Shown one piece after another: positions 11,750-22,900 of a DNA stretch of 64,000 nucleotides. The stretch comes from Siphonodentalium dalli (taxonomy: Eukaryota; Mollusca; Scaphopoda; Gadilida; Siphonodentaliidae): positions 42,012,194 to 42,076,193 of the forward strand of contig CP136069.1 of the NCBI GenBank assembly GCA_032622095.1, given 5' to 3'. Each line of letters begins with the position of its first letter. Position 1 is the first letter of the stretch. A program made the position numbers and the translations under genes. The notes beneath the pieces are model-generated. The model saw only the letters and a program-made list of their open reading frames with translations. It did no database searches and was not told the DNA's origin.

Positions 11750-12200
11750 ATTGTAGCGTGCCTGTCATTTGCAGAATGAAGTCCCATGCAGAGGGTGAAT
11801 TTAGTGAAGCTATCCCGCATAGCGCGCTAGCATCACTAAATTCACCCTCTGGGGACCTCATTCTGCTTAGGCCTCATCTGCTATTGGAGACATAGACTCA
11901 GATTGAAGTTCCGAAATGGTGAATATTGTGGTGTACATGCACCCATTGGGCACCTCGATTATGCAATATGTCGGCTGCCAATTTGGGGGCATAGATAAAC
12001 TAAACTAAAAAAAAATAAATAGAATCTATGTGAAGAAAATAGAAAATTTGATAATAAAAAACGTTCATGAGAAGACGAGGCGTAAGCAGAATGAGGTCCC
12101 CAGAGGGTGAATTTAGTGATGCTAGCCAGCTATGCGGGATAGCGTCACTAAATTCACCCTCTGGGGGCCTCATTCTGCAAATGGTAGGCACACTAAACTC
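11750..12200. mobile_element. Fold-back element F2
   Basis: Inverted ends around GCGTGCCTGTCATTTGCAGA (left) and CAAATGGTAGGCACACTAAA (right). Each arm is itself a roughly 90-bp palindrome with arms AGAGGGTGAATTTAGTG. The 66-codon and 63-codon ORFs here are readings of the palindrome, not genes. Confidence 0.7.
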
Positions 12201-12442
12201 AGGCCTGAGTCTATATAGTGATTATAAACTCTTTACTTCGTGACCTTCGTGCGTAGCCTTAACTACCATCTAGATGATGTTGCTGGCTGAGATTATTAAA
12301 TTTAGGCCACATTATAACAAAGAATATGAATTTTAATAAAGATTAACTAGTCATTTACTGTGAGATTGTTGTTGCCATAGAAATTAGTGCAAGCGAGCCA
12401 ATTAATTAACCAGTTGCACCCATTATGCGGGCGAGATTCTGT

Positions 12443-12710
12443 AACCCTTCAATGACTGGGGCTTTCTGAAATTTTGCGAAAACCCTGTGCCAATGTATTC
12501 TCTTATATATACGAGTTTCCCCATAGGGAACCTTGCATATATAAGAGAATGCAATAGCCTAAACATATTTACATTTACTGTCTTGTAATTGTAAGCAGGT
12601 GAATTATCGTATACATGTGTGAGGCTTCCTATGGGAGACTTCATATATAGGAGAATGCACTGGCACATGATATTTAATGATGTACCAACGCAGCTCTCGT
12701 GATGAAAGGG
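12443..12710. mobile_element. Degenerate palindrome-bearing MITE R2
   Basis: Begins (T)AACCCTTCAATGACTGGGG and ends GATGAAAGGGTTAG. Two decayed palindromes (12490-12556 and 12605-12665) resemble those in P. It is flanked by a roughly 30-bp direct repeat, GTTGCACCCATTATG plus following bases, at 12414-12440 and 12718-12745. Confidence 0.65.
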
Positions 12711-12831
12711 TTAGCCGGTTGCACCCATTATGTGGACGCGATTCAATAACAAATTCTGATCGAATATGTATGTCGTTTACATAATCATAAAACATGATTT
12801 CACCAGAATATATGTGTTCAATGTATTCATC

Positions 12832-12924
12832 CCACAGGTCCCCAGAACAAAAATTTACCCCACCCCCAATAATAGGATTAAGTATTATTGGGGGTGAGGT
12901 AAATTTTTGTTCTGGGGACCTGTG
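12832..12924. mobile_element. Perfect 90-bp palindrome with 7-bp TSD
   Basis: Two arms of about 41 bp, CACAGGTCCCCAGAAC... and its complement, around a 10-nt loop. ATTCATC is directly repeated at 12825-12831 and 12925-12931. The arm contains a C4-A-C5 tract. Likely a minimal fold-back MITE. Confidence 0.75.
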
Positions 12925-13033
12925 ATTCATCTACGCTCTAAATGAAGTGACGAGCGAAGAAACTGAAACGCATTCAAATGGCAATCTGACGGGACATACA
13001 CTAAAAAAAAGGAATTATATTCTTAAAGACATA

Positions 13034-13245
13034 CAGTAGTGCCCTAAGTAATCGACCCCTTAACCACATCAGAATTATGGATAATTTTTCAGGATTTAGT
13101 CGGAAATATGGCTTATTGCCATTCATCGGAAAGCTCTCAGTGAGAGCTTTCCGATGAATGGCAACAAGCCATATTTCCGACTAAATCCTGAAAAATTACC
13201 CATAATTCTGATGTGGTTAAGGGTCGATTACTTAGGGCATTACTG
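13034..13245. mobile_element. pogo/mariner-like palindromic MITE
   Basis: A 212-bp near-perfect fold-back with arms of about 105 bp meeting at GCTCTCAGTGAGAGC. Termini are CAGTAGTGCCCTAAGTAATC and its complement, with TA on both sides (13032-13033, 13246-13247). CAGT termini and a TA target fit pogo/Tigger-type elements. It sits inside repeat D copy 2, and copy 1 near 6315-6320 shows the site without it. Confidence 0.85.
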
Positions 13246-13246
13246 T

Positions 13247-13572
13247 ATAATAGACTTGTTCGAGTGCATGAAACTGATATGTTAGTACTCAGGCGCTATG
13301 CTAACCTGTGGAATGTAGCATTCTACCAACATCGGCGAAAATGTCAAAGAAATCGACGATACCACTCCATAGAAGTCATCTGAACTACGCTCAATTATAA
13401 ATATTTACATCTCGATTCGGGACGCAACTATCGGCGATAAACTAATACAAATGATTTCGCCATAGAGAGTCATTGTATTTAATTAATATATAAGAATGGC
13501 GGTATGTGTGTTGTCAATTTGGATTAATATTCGTAAAAATAACAACTTTGAGAAAGATTATTCTTTATTTAT
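13247..13572 (+). repeat. Dispersed repeat D, copy 2
   Basis: Matches 6318-6640 over its whole length with scattered substitutions. The pogo-like palindrome lies immediately at its left edge. The 68-codon ORF at 13496-13702 has no recognisable domain. Confidence 0.7.
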
Positions 13573-14006
13573 TGTTAATATCCCATTCTATTCGGAGGAC
13601 ATAACCCACACTACAAGGCAGAGTTCAGTCCCCTGCGATGCTGGTCTTACCGCTGCCAGCACCTACACAAAATGTGAGGTAATCACTTATTTATTTATTT
13701 GAGAATTTTGTCGGTTATAATCATTCTACATTATTATGAGAAACATAAAATAGATATGAGTCGAAGACACCTGTCCGGAAACGCTTCTATAAAATAATAT
13801 TGATTTTATATCAATAGTTTCTTATATAATGCAATAATCAATTGGGACATGTTTTTGTTACCATTTTTAGAACAGACTGTCAGGAAGCGTTCACGTGACC
13901 TCAGATAGAGATAGACTTCTCCCTCTTGCAACGCTCCACGAGGAGTAAAATGACCTAATTTGATTGTATGGATTATACCAGAAAATTAGAAATAAAAATA
14001 TATTAA

Positions 14007-14247
14007 CCCTTTGAGTGCCAGGGGCCGATATTATCGGCCCTAAACCTGCACAATAAGTCTGTTAAAGAATATAATAAAATATATTAAAATTGTAAAAAAA
14101 TTAAAAAAAAAAAATTAAAAAAAATTGTTAAGCCAATGCATTCTCTTATATATGCGAGGCGACATATGGTCGACTCGCATATATAAGAGAATGCATTGGC
14201 ACAGGGTATATGGGTTGATACAAAAATCGGACCTGGCACTCAAAGGG
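14007..14247. mobile_element. TTAA MITE Q1 with one 67-bp palindrome
   Basis: Flanked by TTAA at 14003-14006 and 14248-14251. Ends are CCCTTTGAGTGCCAGG and CCTGGCACTCAAAGGG. One palindrome at 14133-14199 is nearly identical to those of P1-P3, preceded by a poly-A/T spacer like that of P. The inner left end also carries the small hairpin GGGCCGATATTATCGGCCC. No coding capacity. Confidence 0.88.
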
Positions 14248-14251
14248 TTAA

Positions 14252-14773
14252 GTGATAGAAGCGTATCCGATAAGCGGCTTTCGAATCATATTTATTATTT
14301 TATACCCAAGAAACTATATAACACGATAGGCCATATATTTTTATGTAGCTAACGCAAAACACCTGAGTGTTGCTGCGAAACTGTAGCGCACGGGGTATAA
14401 GAAACAATAAATACTACGTTTCAACATAAACAGGGATTGGATAAAATTTTACATGTTAAGAGTTGAATTCAAACACTTTCTTTAATCCAGTGCATTCAAC
14501 GCTCAGGTAGGGAGTATTAACGCACATGTACTATGAATTAATAATGCACCATCGGTTAGATATTCACTGGATGGGTTATACGTCAAGATATGGGGGGGGG
14601 GGGGGTGGGGGTAAGTCTCCTCAAGTTTACAATTTTTTTTAAACAGTTGGACATTTCGTTCTTGACACAACATATACAGACGAAATATAAGTTGGAATTA
14701 CGTTGGTTTGTTGATTATCCGACCAGTATTTAGTGTGATTGTTTTTTACTTTAGACCCAAATTATACGACTAA
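14252..14773. other. No gene; poly-G tract
   Basis: Contains a 13-G run near 14591-14604 continued by TGGGGG. Otherwise AT-rich with nothing recognised. Confidence 0.5.
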
Positions 14774-15131
14774 TTAACAGTTGATCACTTGGAATTTGTC
14801 CAACAGTGGGTAGTTTGCCAGGGTGGAAATTTGCAACAGTTGGACACCTTGATGTACCAGTTGGAAAATTCCAACACAAGGGGGTGATGGCTCAGATAAT
14901 ATTGCGGAACTTGGGTATTTGGGTCTTGTTCTAAGCTGGTGTGTGTGGGTGTGTGTCTGTGTGGGGGGGGGGGGGTCAGTTTGAAACACAGTAGGAATTA
15001 GGAACTGTCTGTATATATGTCTTTTCGCGATTTTTCTCCCAGACCCCTGGACCGATTTCAACCAGATTTGGTGTGGTGACTCGGCGTACCTGACGGACTT
15101 TATAAAGGCGTTCTAACAAAGGGGGCTGTAT
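14774..15131. other. No gene; short dispersed motifs
   Basis: Holds TTGGACACCTTGATGTACCA (like 44190-44210), a (GT)n/(G)n tract at 14935-14974, and at 15050-15085 the phrase CCTGGACCGATTTCAACC followed by AGATTTGGTGTGG. A similar phrase recurs at 42667-42697 and, more loosely, in the Helitrons near 47260 and 48185. Confidence 0.5.
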
Positions 15132-15367
15132 ATGGGACCACAGGCCCCTAACGCACAAAGGGGCTGCATGCCCATTTCTTCAGGTGGCCATGCACATGCC
15201 CCGCAGACGTTGAATAAACATAGGGCTCCCGAAAGGAGTCTGTTCCAGCTAGTATTATATTTTTGTAACAAGATATCGACTGGAGAAGCTGTTTTCAACA
15301 TTAGTTACGTTATCAACACGACCGGCCAAAAACATATACGGTTTTATAACGAAATCGACGGGTTGAT

Positions 15368-15994
15368 TTGGTGTTAAAAAGTTATTTGTATTTAAACGCG
15401 GGCATGGCTTATTTCGTTCTTCAAATTACCGTAATTGGGTATAGGGCTAAGATCTATCGAAAAATACAGAAAGTATACCCATCTACATACTTTATCATTT
15501 GTAAGATAACTTCCCAAAGCCATGGGAATTTCCAACTCGAAGGAAAGCCGAAATATCCTATTGAAAACTTGGGAATTCTACTGACAGAAAGCGGTCGAAA
15601 GCTTGGTGTCCGGAAAGTTGTCATGATACTCGTGAATTCCCCTGTACGATCTGCCGACTTCACTTCGATTGATTTCATCAAATTATACATCAGACGGAAG
15701 GAGATTTTATCCCCCCCCCCCACACACATTTCCGGTAGATGTTTTCGGTACGATTACTCGAGTTCTCTTCCATTGATTATGTCCATGCAGTCAGAAAATG
15801 TGGCGAATTTAATGAGATATGGCAGTATATTTTTGCTAAAATTCGGACTTGCGAATCTTGTTTCTTGTATATTTAGTATAATATTGGTTTATTTTGGAAT
15901 TTTCCACAGGGGCCTGTCTTTGTACTGGCACAATATAAGGTCGCCGTTGATAATGTTGTGCATGGTGCCCAGTTTCTACCAGAACGGCCCTTAG
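15368..15994 (+). CDS. Unrecognised 208-codon ORF, doubtful
   Basis: Longest open frame outside the LINEs. The predicted protein has no motif I recognise. It includes a short PPP stretch encoded by a C10 tract at 15711-15720, and a hydrophobic segment at about residues 155-180 that could be a membrane helix or chance. There is no convincing upstream context; an overlapping 81-codon ORF (15132-15377) is equally anonymous, and a 91-codon ORF lies antisense. In AT-rich non-coding DNA a single frame of this size can arise by chance. I list it so that it is not lost, but I expect it is not a gene. Confidence 0.12.
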   Translation: MVLKSYLYLNAGMAYFVLQITVIGYRAKIYRKIQKVYPSTYFIICKITSQSHGNFQLEGKPKYPIENLGILLTESGRKLGVRKVVMILVNSPVRSADFTSIDFIKLYIRRKEILSPPPTHISGRCFRYDYSSSLPLIMSMQSENVANLMRYGSIFLLKFGLANLVSCIFSIILVYFGIFHRGLSLYWHNIRSPLIMLCMVPSFYQNGP

Positions 15995-16499
15995 GTTACT
16001 GGACAATATGCCAGTCCGACAAATTGGCCAACATTGTGCAAGATAACCAACCATCTGTGGCAAGCTGATATATTGCACACGAGGTCCACACAGGTACATA
16101 CATATATATGTGCAGCAAATTCATAGTAACCATAGATCGTTTGTTGAACTTATTATCTGAACAGTTCCCTCACTCAACAAAGAGACTTTCCGACGATCTA
16201 TATAGATTCTCATTTTGTTTACTTAAATAAAGATGGCGGTATCTCTCGCCTGAAACCGTTGTAGCAACAGAAAACAAAATATTTTGTTCCTAATATACCC
16301 ATGGAACTGGAACTGGAACCGAAACTGTTCATATGTTTTAGATAATTTGAACAGTTCAAAAAATTCGTATGGAGAGATAATACATTTTCGATCTGATAAA
16401 TCGTCTGGATTGGCTCACAACCACGCCAATACTTGTTTGTGATATGCCCTAAGTACTAGATTCTAGAAAGTTTTATATATGACTATAGTCTGTGCATCT

Positions 16500-16671
16500 A
16501 TGCTATTACTTGTGGTTATACTTGTTTTAGGGGTTAGCAGGAAGACAGCCCGATAGGGCAAGGTTACCCCCGACAATACACTGCTTTACTTTATTATGTA
16601 TTACTGCCACAGAATCATTCGTGTGTATTGTAAATAAACTATCATATCATATCCTATCCTATCCTCCAGAT
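16500..16671 (+). mobile_element. LINE 3' fragment with CCTAT tail
   Basis: Resembles the 3' untranslated end of the intact LINE at 19979-25263: GCAGGAAGACAGCCCGA, then ACCCCCGACAATACA, ending in AATAAACTATCATAT(CCTAT)n. The microsatellite tail marks the 3' terminus. It is inserted in repeat A (16135-16175 and 16672-16775). Confidence 0.65.
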
Positions 16672-16779
16672 GAATAATAGACCTTTCAAAATATACCTTT
16701 ATAACTGAGTGGGATAATCCATTTAGTATATAAAGTGTTAAAGTCGACTGTTTTATGAACCACAAACAAAATAAATATG

Positions 16780-17860
16780 AAAAGGCATCTGATATATATA
16801 TATATATTTTTAAACAAATTAATAAAAGGCTACCTGAGCTACAATACAAAGCTGGTATAAAGCTTTCCTTCGCTGTAGATCCTTTGAATAGAAAATCATA
16901 ATTGTTCTGCTGGGAAATAATGGTGATTGAAAGTATTTTCTTTTATTTAGCCCAGGAGGGGGGGGGGGAGGGGGGGGGGGGTGGGGCTCGGAAAAAAATT
17001 TCAGGCACGTATGGCATTTTTTCCCTTTCGATCATTTTTTGTACCCACCCACCCCCACAGCTGTATATGAACTTCTGTGCATACTATTTATCATGGATGT
17101 TAACATGGACATGTAAATAGGAATGAGTCATTTTGAAGTCATTCGGCCAAAAAAACATGGCAACCAGCGGCCATCTTGGATTTCAAAATTTGCAACAAAA
17201 TACAACACGATAACTGCCTGCAGTCAGTTTACCAGTTAGAATTACATTATTTCTCTCATTCAAAGTGGCTTTGAAGCCCAACTCATTGCCAAAACACTAA
17301 AAAACAAGCAGGAATTTTTATTTTTAGTTGCGGAAAAAATCGCTTGTTGGTGGGTTTGATCACCCACCCACCCCGGCATACGTGCCGGAATTTTTTTTTC
17401 ACCCCCCCCCCTGTTTAGCCTGGTAAATCTTAAAATTACCATGGGAAAGTTTGACTAGTTTTGTGTTGAATTGGACCGAAGTATATTCCCAGAACAAGTG
17501 AGATAAATATCCACATAGGGTGATCAAGATGTCATCTGGGAAAATGCGTGTTGGAATATTCACGTATATGTGCCGCAAACTCCAATTGAGTACTCACCCT
17601 GGTGCGAAAAACTTCTTTCTCCGACGGAAATCACACAACACGATTGTCGAATATCAATAACTTTCGTATTTTTTCTCCGAAACGACAGTCTTATGAACGA
17701 TTTATAAACCACAAGGAAAAATAAATATTAACATATGATACTTGTTTTTACAAACTAATACAAGGCGACATGAGCTACAAGACAAAGCTATCCGGTTAGT
17801 TTTCCTACGCTGTTAATCTTTTGATTCCAGCTCTGAATTGTTCTGCTGGGGAAAGTTAAC
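16780..17860 (+). repeat. Diverged direct duplication
   Basis: 16790-16930 and 17725-17860 share GAGCTACAA.ACAAAGCT, a TTCCT(T/A)CGCTGT block and GAATTGTTCTGCTGGG. The hAT-like MITE at 16953-17413 lies between the two copies. Confidence 0.6.
16953..17413. mobile_element. hAT-like CAGGGGG MITE G1
   Basis: A 461-bp element with termini CAGGAGGGGG and CCCCCCCTG, each a long G or C tract. TTTAGCC is duplicated at 16946-16952 and 17414-17420. Internal sequence (TCAGGCACGTATGGCA, CATACGTGCCGGAATT) matches the copy at 49453-50000. CAGNG-type ends and a 7-bp (normally 8) duplication suggest hAT. No transposase. Confidence 0.8.
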
Positions 17861-17869
17861 AAGTTCTGT

Positions 17870-18183
17870 GTGAGTATAGATCGTTCTTCTTCAGTTAATG
17901 AAGCCGGCGCGAGCAGCGCTCTGGTCTTATATCTGACGATAGTGAATATCAGAGTCGATTCCGGTGTGACCAGATTGGTGTTTATTGCTGCGGTAAGGTG
18001 TGCTGGCGACGTATTGATCGACCTATGGGATACAGCGATCAGACAGACAGAATACCTCTTCCCAAAGTAGCAGCATCAGCAGCATCAGCCACAGGTATTG
18101 CCATTGCTAGGATTTTTGACTAAACGTCATGCCTACGCTTTTGCTACTGTTCTGTTCGATTATTATTTTACTGAATGTGGAAC
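17870..18183. other. No gene seen
   Basis: A 66-codon ORF without a domain, and a short CAGCATC repeat at 18069-18090. Confidence 0.4.
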
Positions 18184-18187
18184 TTAA

Positions 18188-18416
18188 CCCTTTTAGTGCC
18201 AGGGGCCGATCTCATCGGCCCTAATTTATGGTCCGTAGAGTGCCCTAAAAAAAATAAAAAAAATGAATTTTTTTTTTTTGTTGAATTTTTTTTTGGTTAG
18301 GCCAATGCATTCTCTTATATATGCGAGGCGACCTATGGTCGACTCGCATATATAAGAGAATGCATTGGCACAGGGTATATGGGTCGATACAAAAATCGGA
18401 CCTGGCACTCAAAGGG
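18188..18416. mobile_element. TTAA MITE Q2 with one 67-bp palindrome
   Basis: Left TTAA at 18184-18187; the right flank is TTCA at 18417-18420, a one-base decay of TTAA. Ends are CCCTTTTAGTGCCAGG and CCTGGCACTCAAAGGG. The palindrome is at 18302-18368. Its right target site doubles as the left flank of K copy C. Confidence 0.85.
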
Positions 18417-18420
18417 TTCA

Positions 18421-18941
18421 AGATACGGGCGATGTTGGTGGTGGGTATGCTGTTAAAATATTCACCTCCGTCAAAAACCGCCATAAACAGAAAGAATAGT
18501 AAAATATAGACACACTTTGTTCTCATACCAATCACAAATATGGCATAAACAGTATGTCATTGTCAAATATTTTTCCTTTGTTATGTAAACAAAAGCAAAA
18601 CAAATTTACGAAACCTGGCTTTTGTTTATATCCGGATATGGTAAACATAAAGAGCGTTATTTGTTACTGTTTTCCTGATATGGAAATAACAAAGAGCGTT
18701 TATATCATTTGTGTGTGATTAACCAATATAATTGCGCTGTATTATGTAAACAGAAACAAAACTTCTGTAACACGAACAGGCTCTTGATTACGTACACCAT
18801 CGTACGTCTTGCCGACAATATACTATTTACGAACTGATTATGTTTGGCATATGAACAAAACTATATATATTTTAATATTCCTTCTGCTGATGGCGATTTG
18901 AACAAATATGAATATTTCTGTAACGAACGCCGCCCGTGCCT
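18421..18941 (-). mobile_element. MITE family K, copy C (uninterrupted)
   Basis: A 521-bp copy, reverse relative to copy A, flanked by TTCA (18417-18420) and TTAA (18942-18945). Ends are AGATACGGGCGATGTTGG and AACGCCGCCCGTGCCT. It supplies the unfilled reference for the insertion sites in copies A, B and D. Confidence 0.85.
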
Positions 18942-19978
18942 TTAACATGGATTGCAACCCACCCCAACACAGCGCCACATAATCGTCATGACTCGGTTTC
19001 AACATAGTGGCCCGATTCGTCATCTCAGGTTTAAACCTGGTCTACGTAAACCTCTAGGTTTAAACCGCCGTGAGTCAGCAAAATCCGATCCGTGGTCTAA
19101 GTGACGCATTCGTCATCTCTGGTTTAAACCTGGTCCAGCCAGACCAGTGGTTTAGCAGTAGTGTCTCTGTATCGTCGAGATAATTAATCGTACTTTCTTG
19201 ATGCGGACCGCCTCGTTTTATTGATTGCGAAAATCAATAATTAAGAAAGCGACCATATTTTGATTGGAAATGTATAAGTGAGAAGCACTCACACCAAAAA
19301 TGCATGTGGGGATAAGTTTTTGTCAATTTCGATATTTTGTTTGCGTTTTATAAGCTTAAACCGGCAACTAAACCATCTAATTCGGCGGTCCAGCTAAACC
19401 AGATTTACCGAGGCTAAACTTGAGATGACGAATCCGTCTTTTCTTCATCGCGGTTTAGAATTGTCAAACAATCAATCAAAGGGTGGAGCTGTAAATTATC
19501 TCGAGTGAGGGATCGTCTAAGTGGCGGCTGCCGACTGGTGTTATCATGTCACAGTTGATTTATTCGCACGCGAGCTTTGCTCAGATATGGACATGTTCCT
19601 TCAATATGATTTTTACAACTATCTTGTGTGTGTTTTTTTTGGCTTGTGGCAATCACAAATACTGCTGTTTTCTACGAATTCATTTGAATGGTTCAACGCT
19701 TTAATTTTTACACCAAAACCATGCTACTGCATGACCAGATATGCTATACACATAATTTGCAATCCTAAACTTATATCGCTATGTGAGTCATATTTTGATG
19801 TAGATCATGCCACAAAGCTCAAATCTGGCTCCGCCCATAAATTCCCATAATATTCCACCAGCTCAAAACCTGGGAACTTTTTGATTTTCTGCACGACGGA
19901 AAATTTATTACATTGAAAAAAAGCAACGCATGTAATATGGTTGCCCACTTCAAACAGTTCAGATGCCGCTTCTGGTGG

Positions 19979-22900
19979 ATAGGATAGGATAGGATATTTT
20001 TTTTTATTTAAATATACACATATTAATGCATAATACATTTGACAAATATTATGTTGTATATTCGAGGGGTGGCATAGTCAGGCTAGACTGTCTTACTGCC
20101 ACCCCCTTAAAAATGAAAAGATGTTATGATAGGCGGTCATGATTTCTTGTACAATGCACGGCTATGTAATTATGTATCACAAAATGGTTGTATTATATAC
20201 ATGGAGGGTATACGTCTAGATAAATTGTTTATTGGTTACTCGATGGTTTGTCTCTTTCTTGTCAGTGGGTTGTTCCTTAAAAGTCGAGTAGGAATGTACT
20301 GAGTGAGGTTGAGGATTGCGGTATAGGGGAAGTCACTTATTGAGGAGCTACTACACAGTCGGGACATCTTTGATTGTTGCATTTAATTGTTGCAGCATAT
20401 TTTTTAATGCAATCGGCATGTAAACGTCGTTTAAATGTGTGTCTGGATTGGTATGATGTAAATTCGTTATCTAAGTTGTTCCATATGGTTGGAAAGGAAT
20501 GAAATGGTAGTTGTTGGGACCAAGATGTTCTTGGTTTTTTTAAAAATAGTGGGTGCTTTTGCCGGGTGGCTGGTCCTGTTTTCCGTTTGGAAAATATGTC
20601 GGTAAATGATTCTATTAAACGCATATGATACCAATCATGCATGAAAACTGCCGCTTGTACTTTGTGGATGTCGTAGATTTTGAGTATATTTTCTTTTTTA
20701 AAGAGAGGTTCTGTGTGGCTTCTATATTTCTTATTACATATAACTCGTATTGCGCGTTTTTGAAGCATGAAAATTTTTTTGACCGCAGGGACGTGTCCCC
20801 ATATTTGAACAGCGTAGACTAAATGGCTTTGTATTAGAGCATAATATAATGTTTTAAGTGCGCTACCAGGAAAGAAGTGTTTAACTTTATTGATGTGGTA
20901 TATGGCATTCACCATTTTTGAACAAACAAAGGACACGTGTTTTTTGAAAGTCAGGTTTTCATCTATATGGATTCCTAGGAATTTTGTGGAGGATTCGTGC
21001 TCAAGATTTCCTATCTTGTTTAGTTCCGTATTATTTAAGTAAACCTTTATAAAGTTCCATTTGTCATCATTGTTCTCTGGGTGTATCAGCATATAATTGC
21101 TTTTTTTAGTATTGATCACTAACTTATTGCTACAGCACCAAGCAAATATGTTGCGTAACTCATTATTCACATAACTTTCTACAAGGATGCCATTTTTTCC
21201 ACCAGTTACTAGAGTCGTATCGTCCGCGTATGATAAGATATCCATTGTTGTCGAATTTGACATATCGTTAACGTAAATTAAGAAAATTATCGGTCCCAGA
21301 ATTGATCCCTGGGGCACTCCACACGTCACTTCCGTCAATTTAGATTTGATACCATTGAGTTCAACATATTGCCTTCTATTTTTCAGGTAGCTCTGAAACC
21401 ATGAGTATGCTGTGCCTCGTATACCATAGTGATCTAGTTTATGAAGTAAAATATCGTGATTTATCGTGTCAAATGCTTTTGAGAGGTCGAGAAATAGAGC
21501 TAAAGTGGAATCTCTTGTCATTTTGTCATTATTTGAGACAACTTGATCGAGGAGGTGTAATACAGGATGGAAGGTTGAATGATTAGGGCGGAAGCCGTAT
21601 TGGTGTTTATAAAGTATGTTTTGTTCATTTAAGAAGTCTAGTAATCGTTTATGCATTATTTTTTCGAGAAGTTTAGAGATAGCTGGAAGAATGCTGATAG
21701 GTCTGTAGTTGGAAATTTCATGAGTGGTATTATTTTTTGGGATCGGAACTACTTTAGAAATTTTCATTTTGTCAGGGACTATTCCATGCTCTAAGGACAA
21801 GTTAAAAATATGCAATAATGCTGGGGCTATTTCCTCAATTGTTTCCTTGATAAGTTTAGTTGATATACCATTGAAATCCCTTGATACTTTCCCTGTCATA
21901 GAGAAACATGTGAGGATGATTTCCTGCATAGAGGTCGGAATTATTTTGAAATTGATGTCGTCTGGTCTGCGGTTATGGAGAAAATCTGTAAAATGAGAGT
22001 CATTTTCATGTTCATTGAGTTGCCTAGTTTCCCGCCCAATTTTTGAGAAAAAGTCATTGAACTTTTCCGATATGAGTTTGGAATTTTCAAGTTCTATTCC
22101 GTTTTCGGTAAATGTCTTGGGGTTATTATTTGTGTTTCCATTCATCTTCAATGCACCCTTAAGTATTTCCCATGTTTTCTTTAAGTTATTTTTATTTACT
22201 TCTAGAATATTTGTATAGTATATATTTTTACTCTTTCTGATTAGTTTATTATATAAGGTACGATAACTCAAATATTTATTTACGTTCGTTTCCGTGGGTT
22301 TATTTAATTTGCGTAGATATAGCTGGTTCTTAACAATACTTGACTTAATCAATCCGGATGTCATCCAAGGATTGCGTTTTATGAATTTTTTGGGTATATG
22401 TCGACTTTTGATAGGGAAAGCTAGTTCATATGCATTCATATAGATATCTAAGAAGATTTCATATGCTTGGTCGACACTTCTACAAGATGTGACGGAGTCA
22501 AAGGTACACGATTTTAATAGATTTTTGAATATAATTATGTTATCAGGACTAAAACTTCTTTGATTAGTGGTTGCTTCGTTATTATTGGTGCTGTTTTGTC
22601 TCTTTTGGTTAGATTCTGAATAAAATATGCCGAAGTGATCGGAAACATCGCATGTGATTATGCCAGATTTACAGTCGCCTTGTAGGTTATTGGTATATAT
22701 ATTATCGATGAGAGTTGCTGAATGATCAGTCATTCGGGTAGGTTTAGTAATCCTTGGCACGAATCCTCTTGTGAAAATGTTATTTATGAAATCATTCGTT
22801 TTTGTATGCGAGTTGAAATTGAGTAGGTCAATATTAAAGTCTCCTGATATATATGATTTGTGGTTACTAATTTTTTCTAAAATATCGTCGAATTTTTTCA

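Noticed and set aside
11300-12191. Several 63-66-codon ORFs sharing EGEFSDAIPHS-like text
   Set aside because: The similarity comes from the repeated fold-back DNA, readable in both strands, not from a protein family.
15368-15994. 208-codon ORF as a host gene
   Set aside because: No recognisable domain, a C10 tract in the frame, antisense ORFs of similar quality; kept only as a low-confidence entry.
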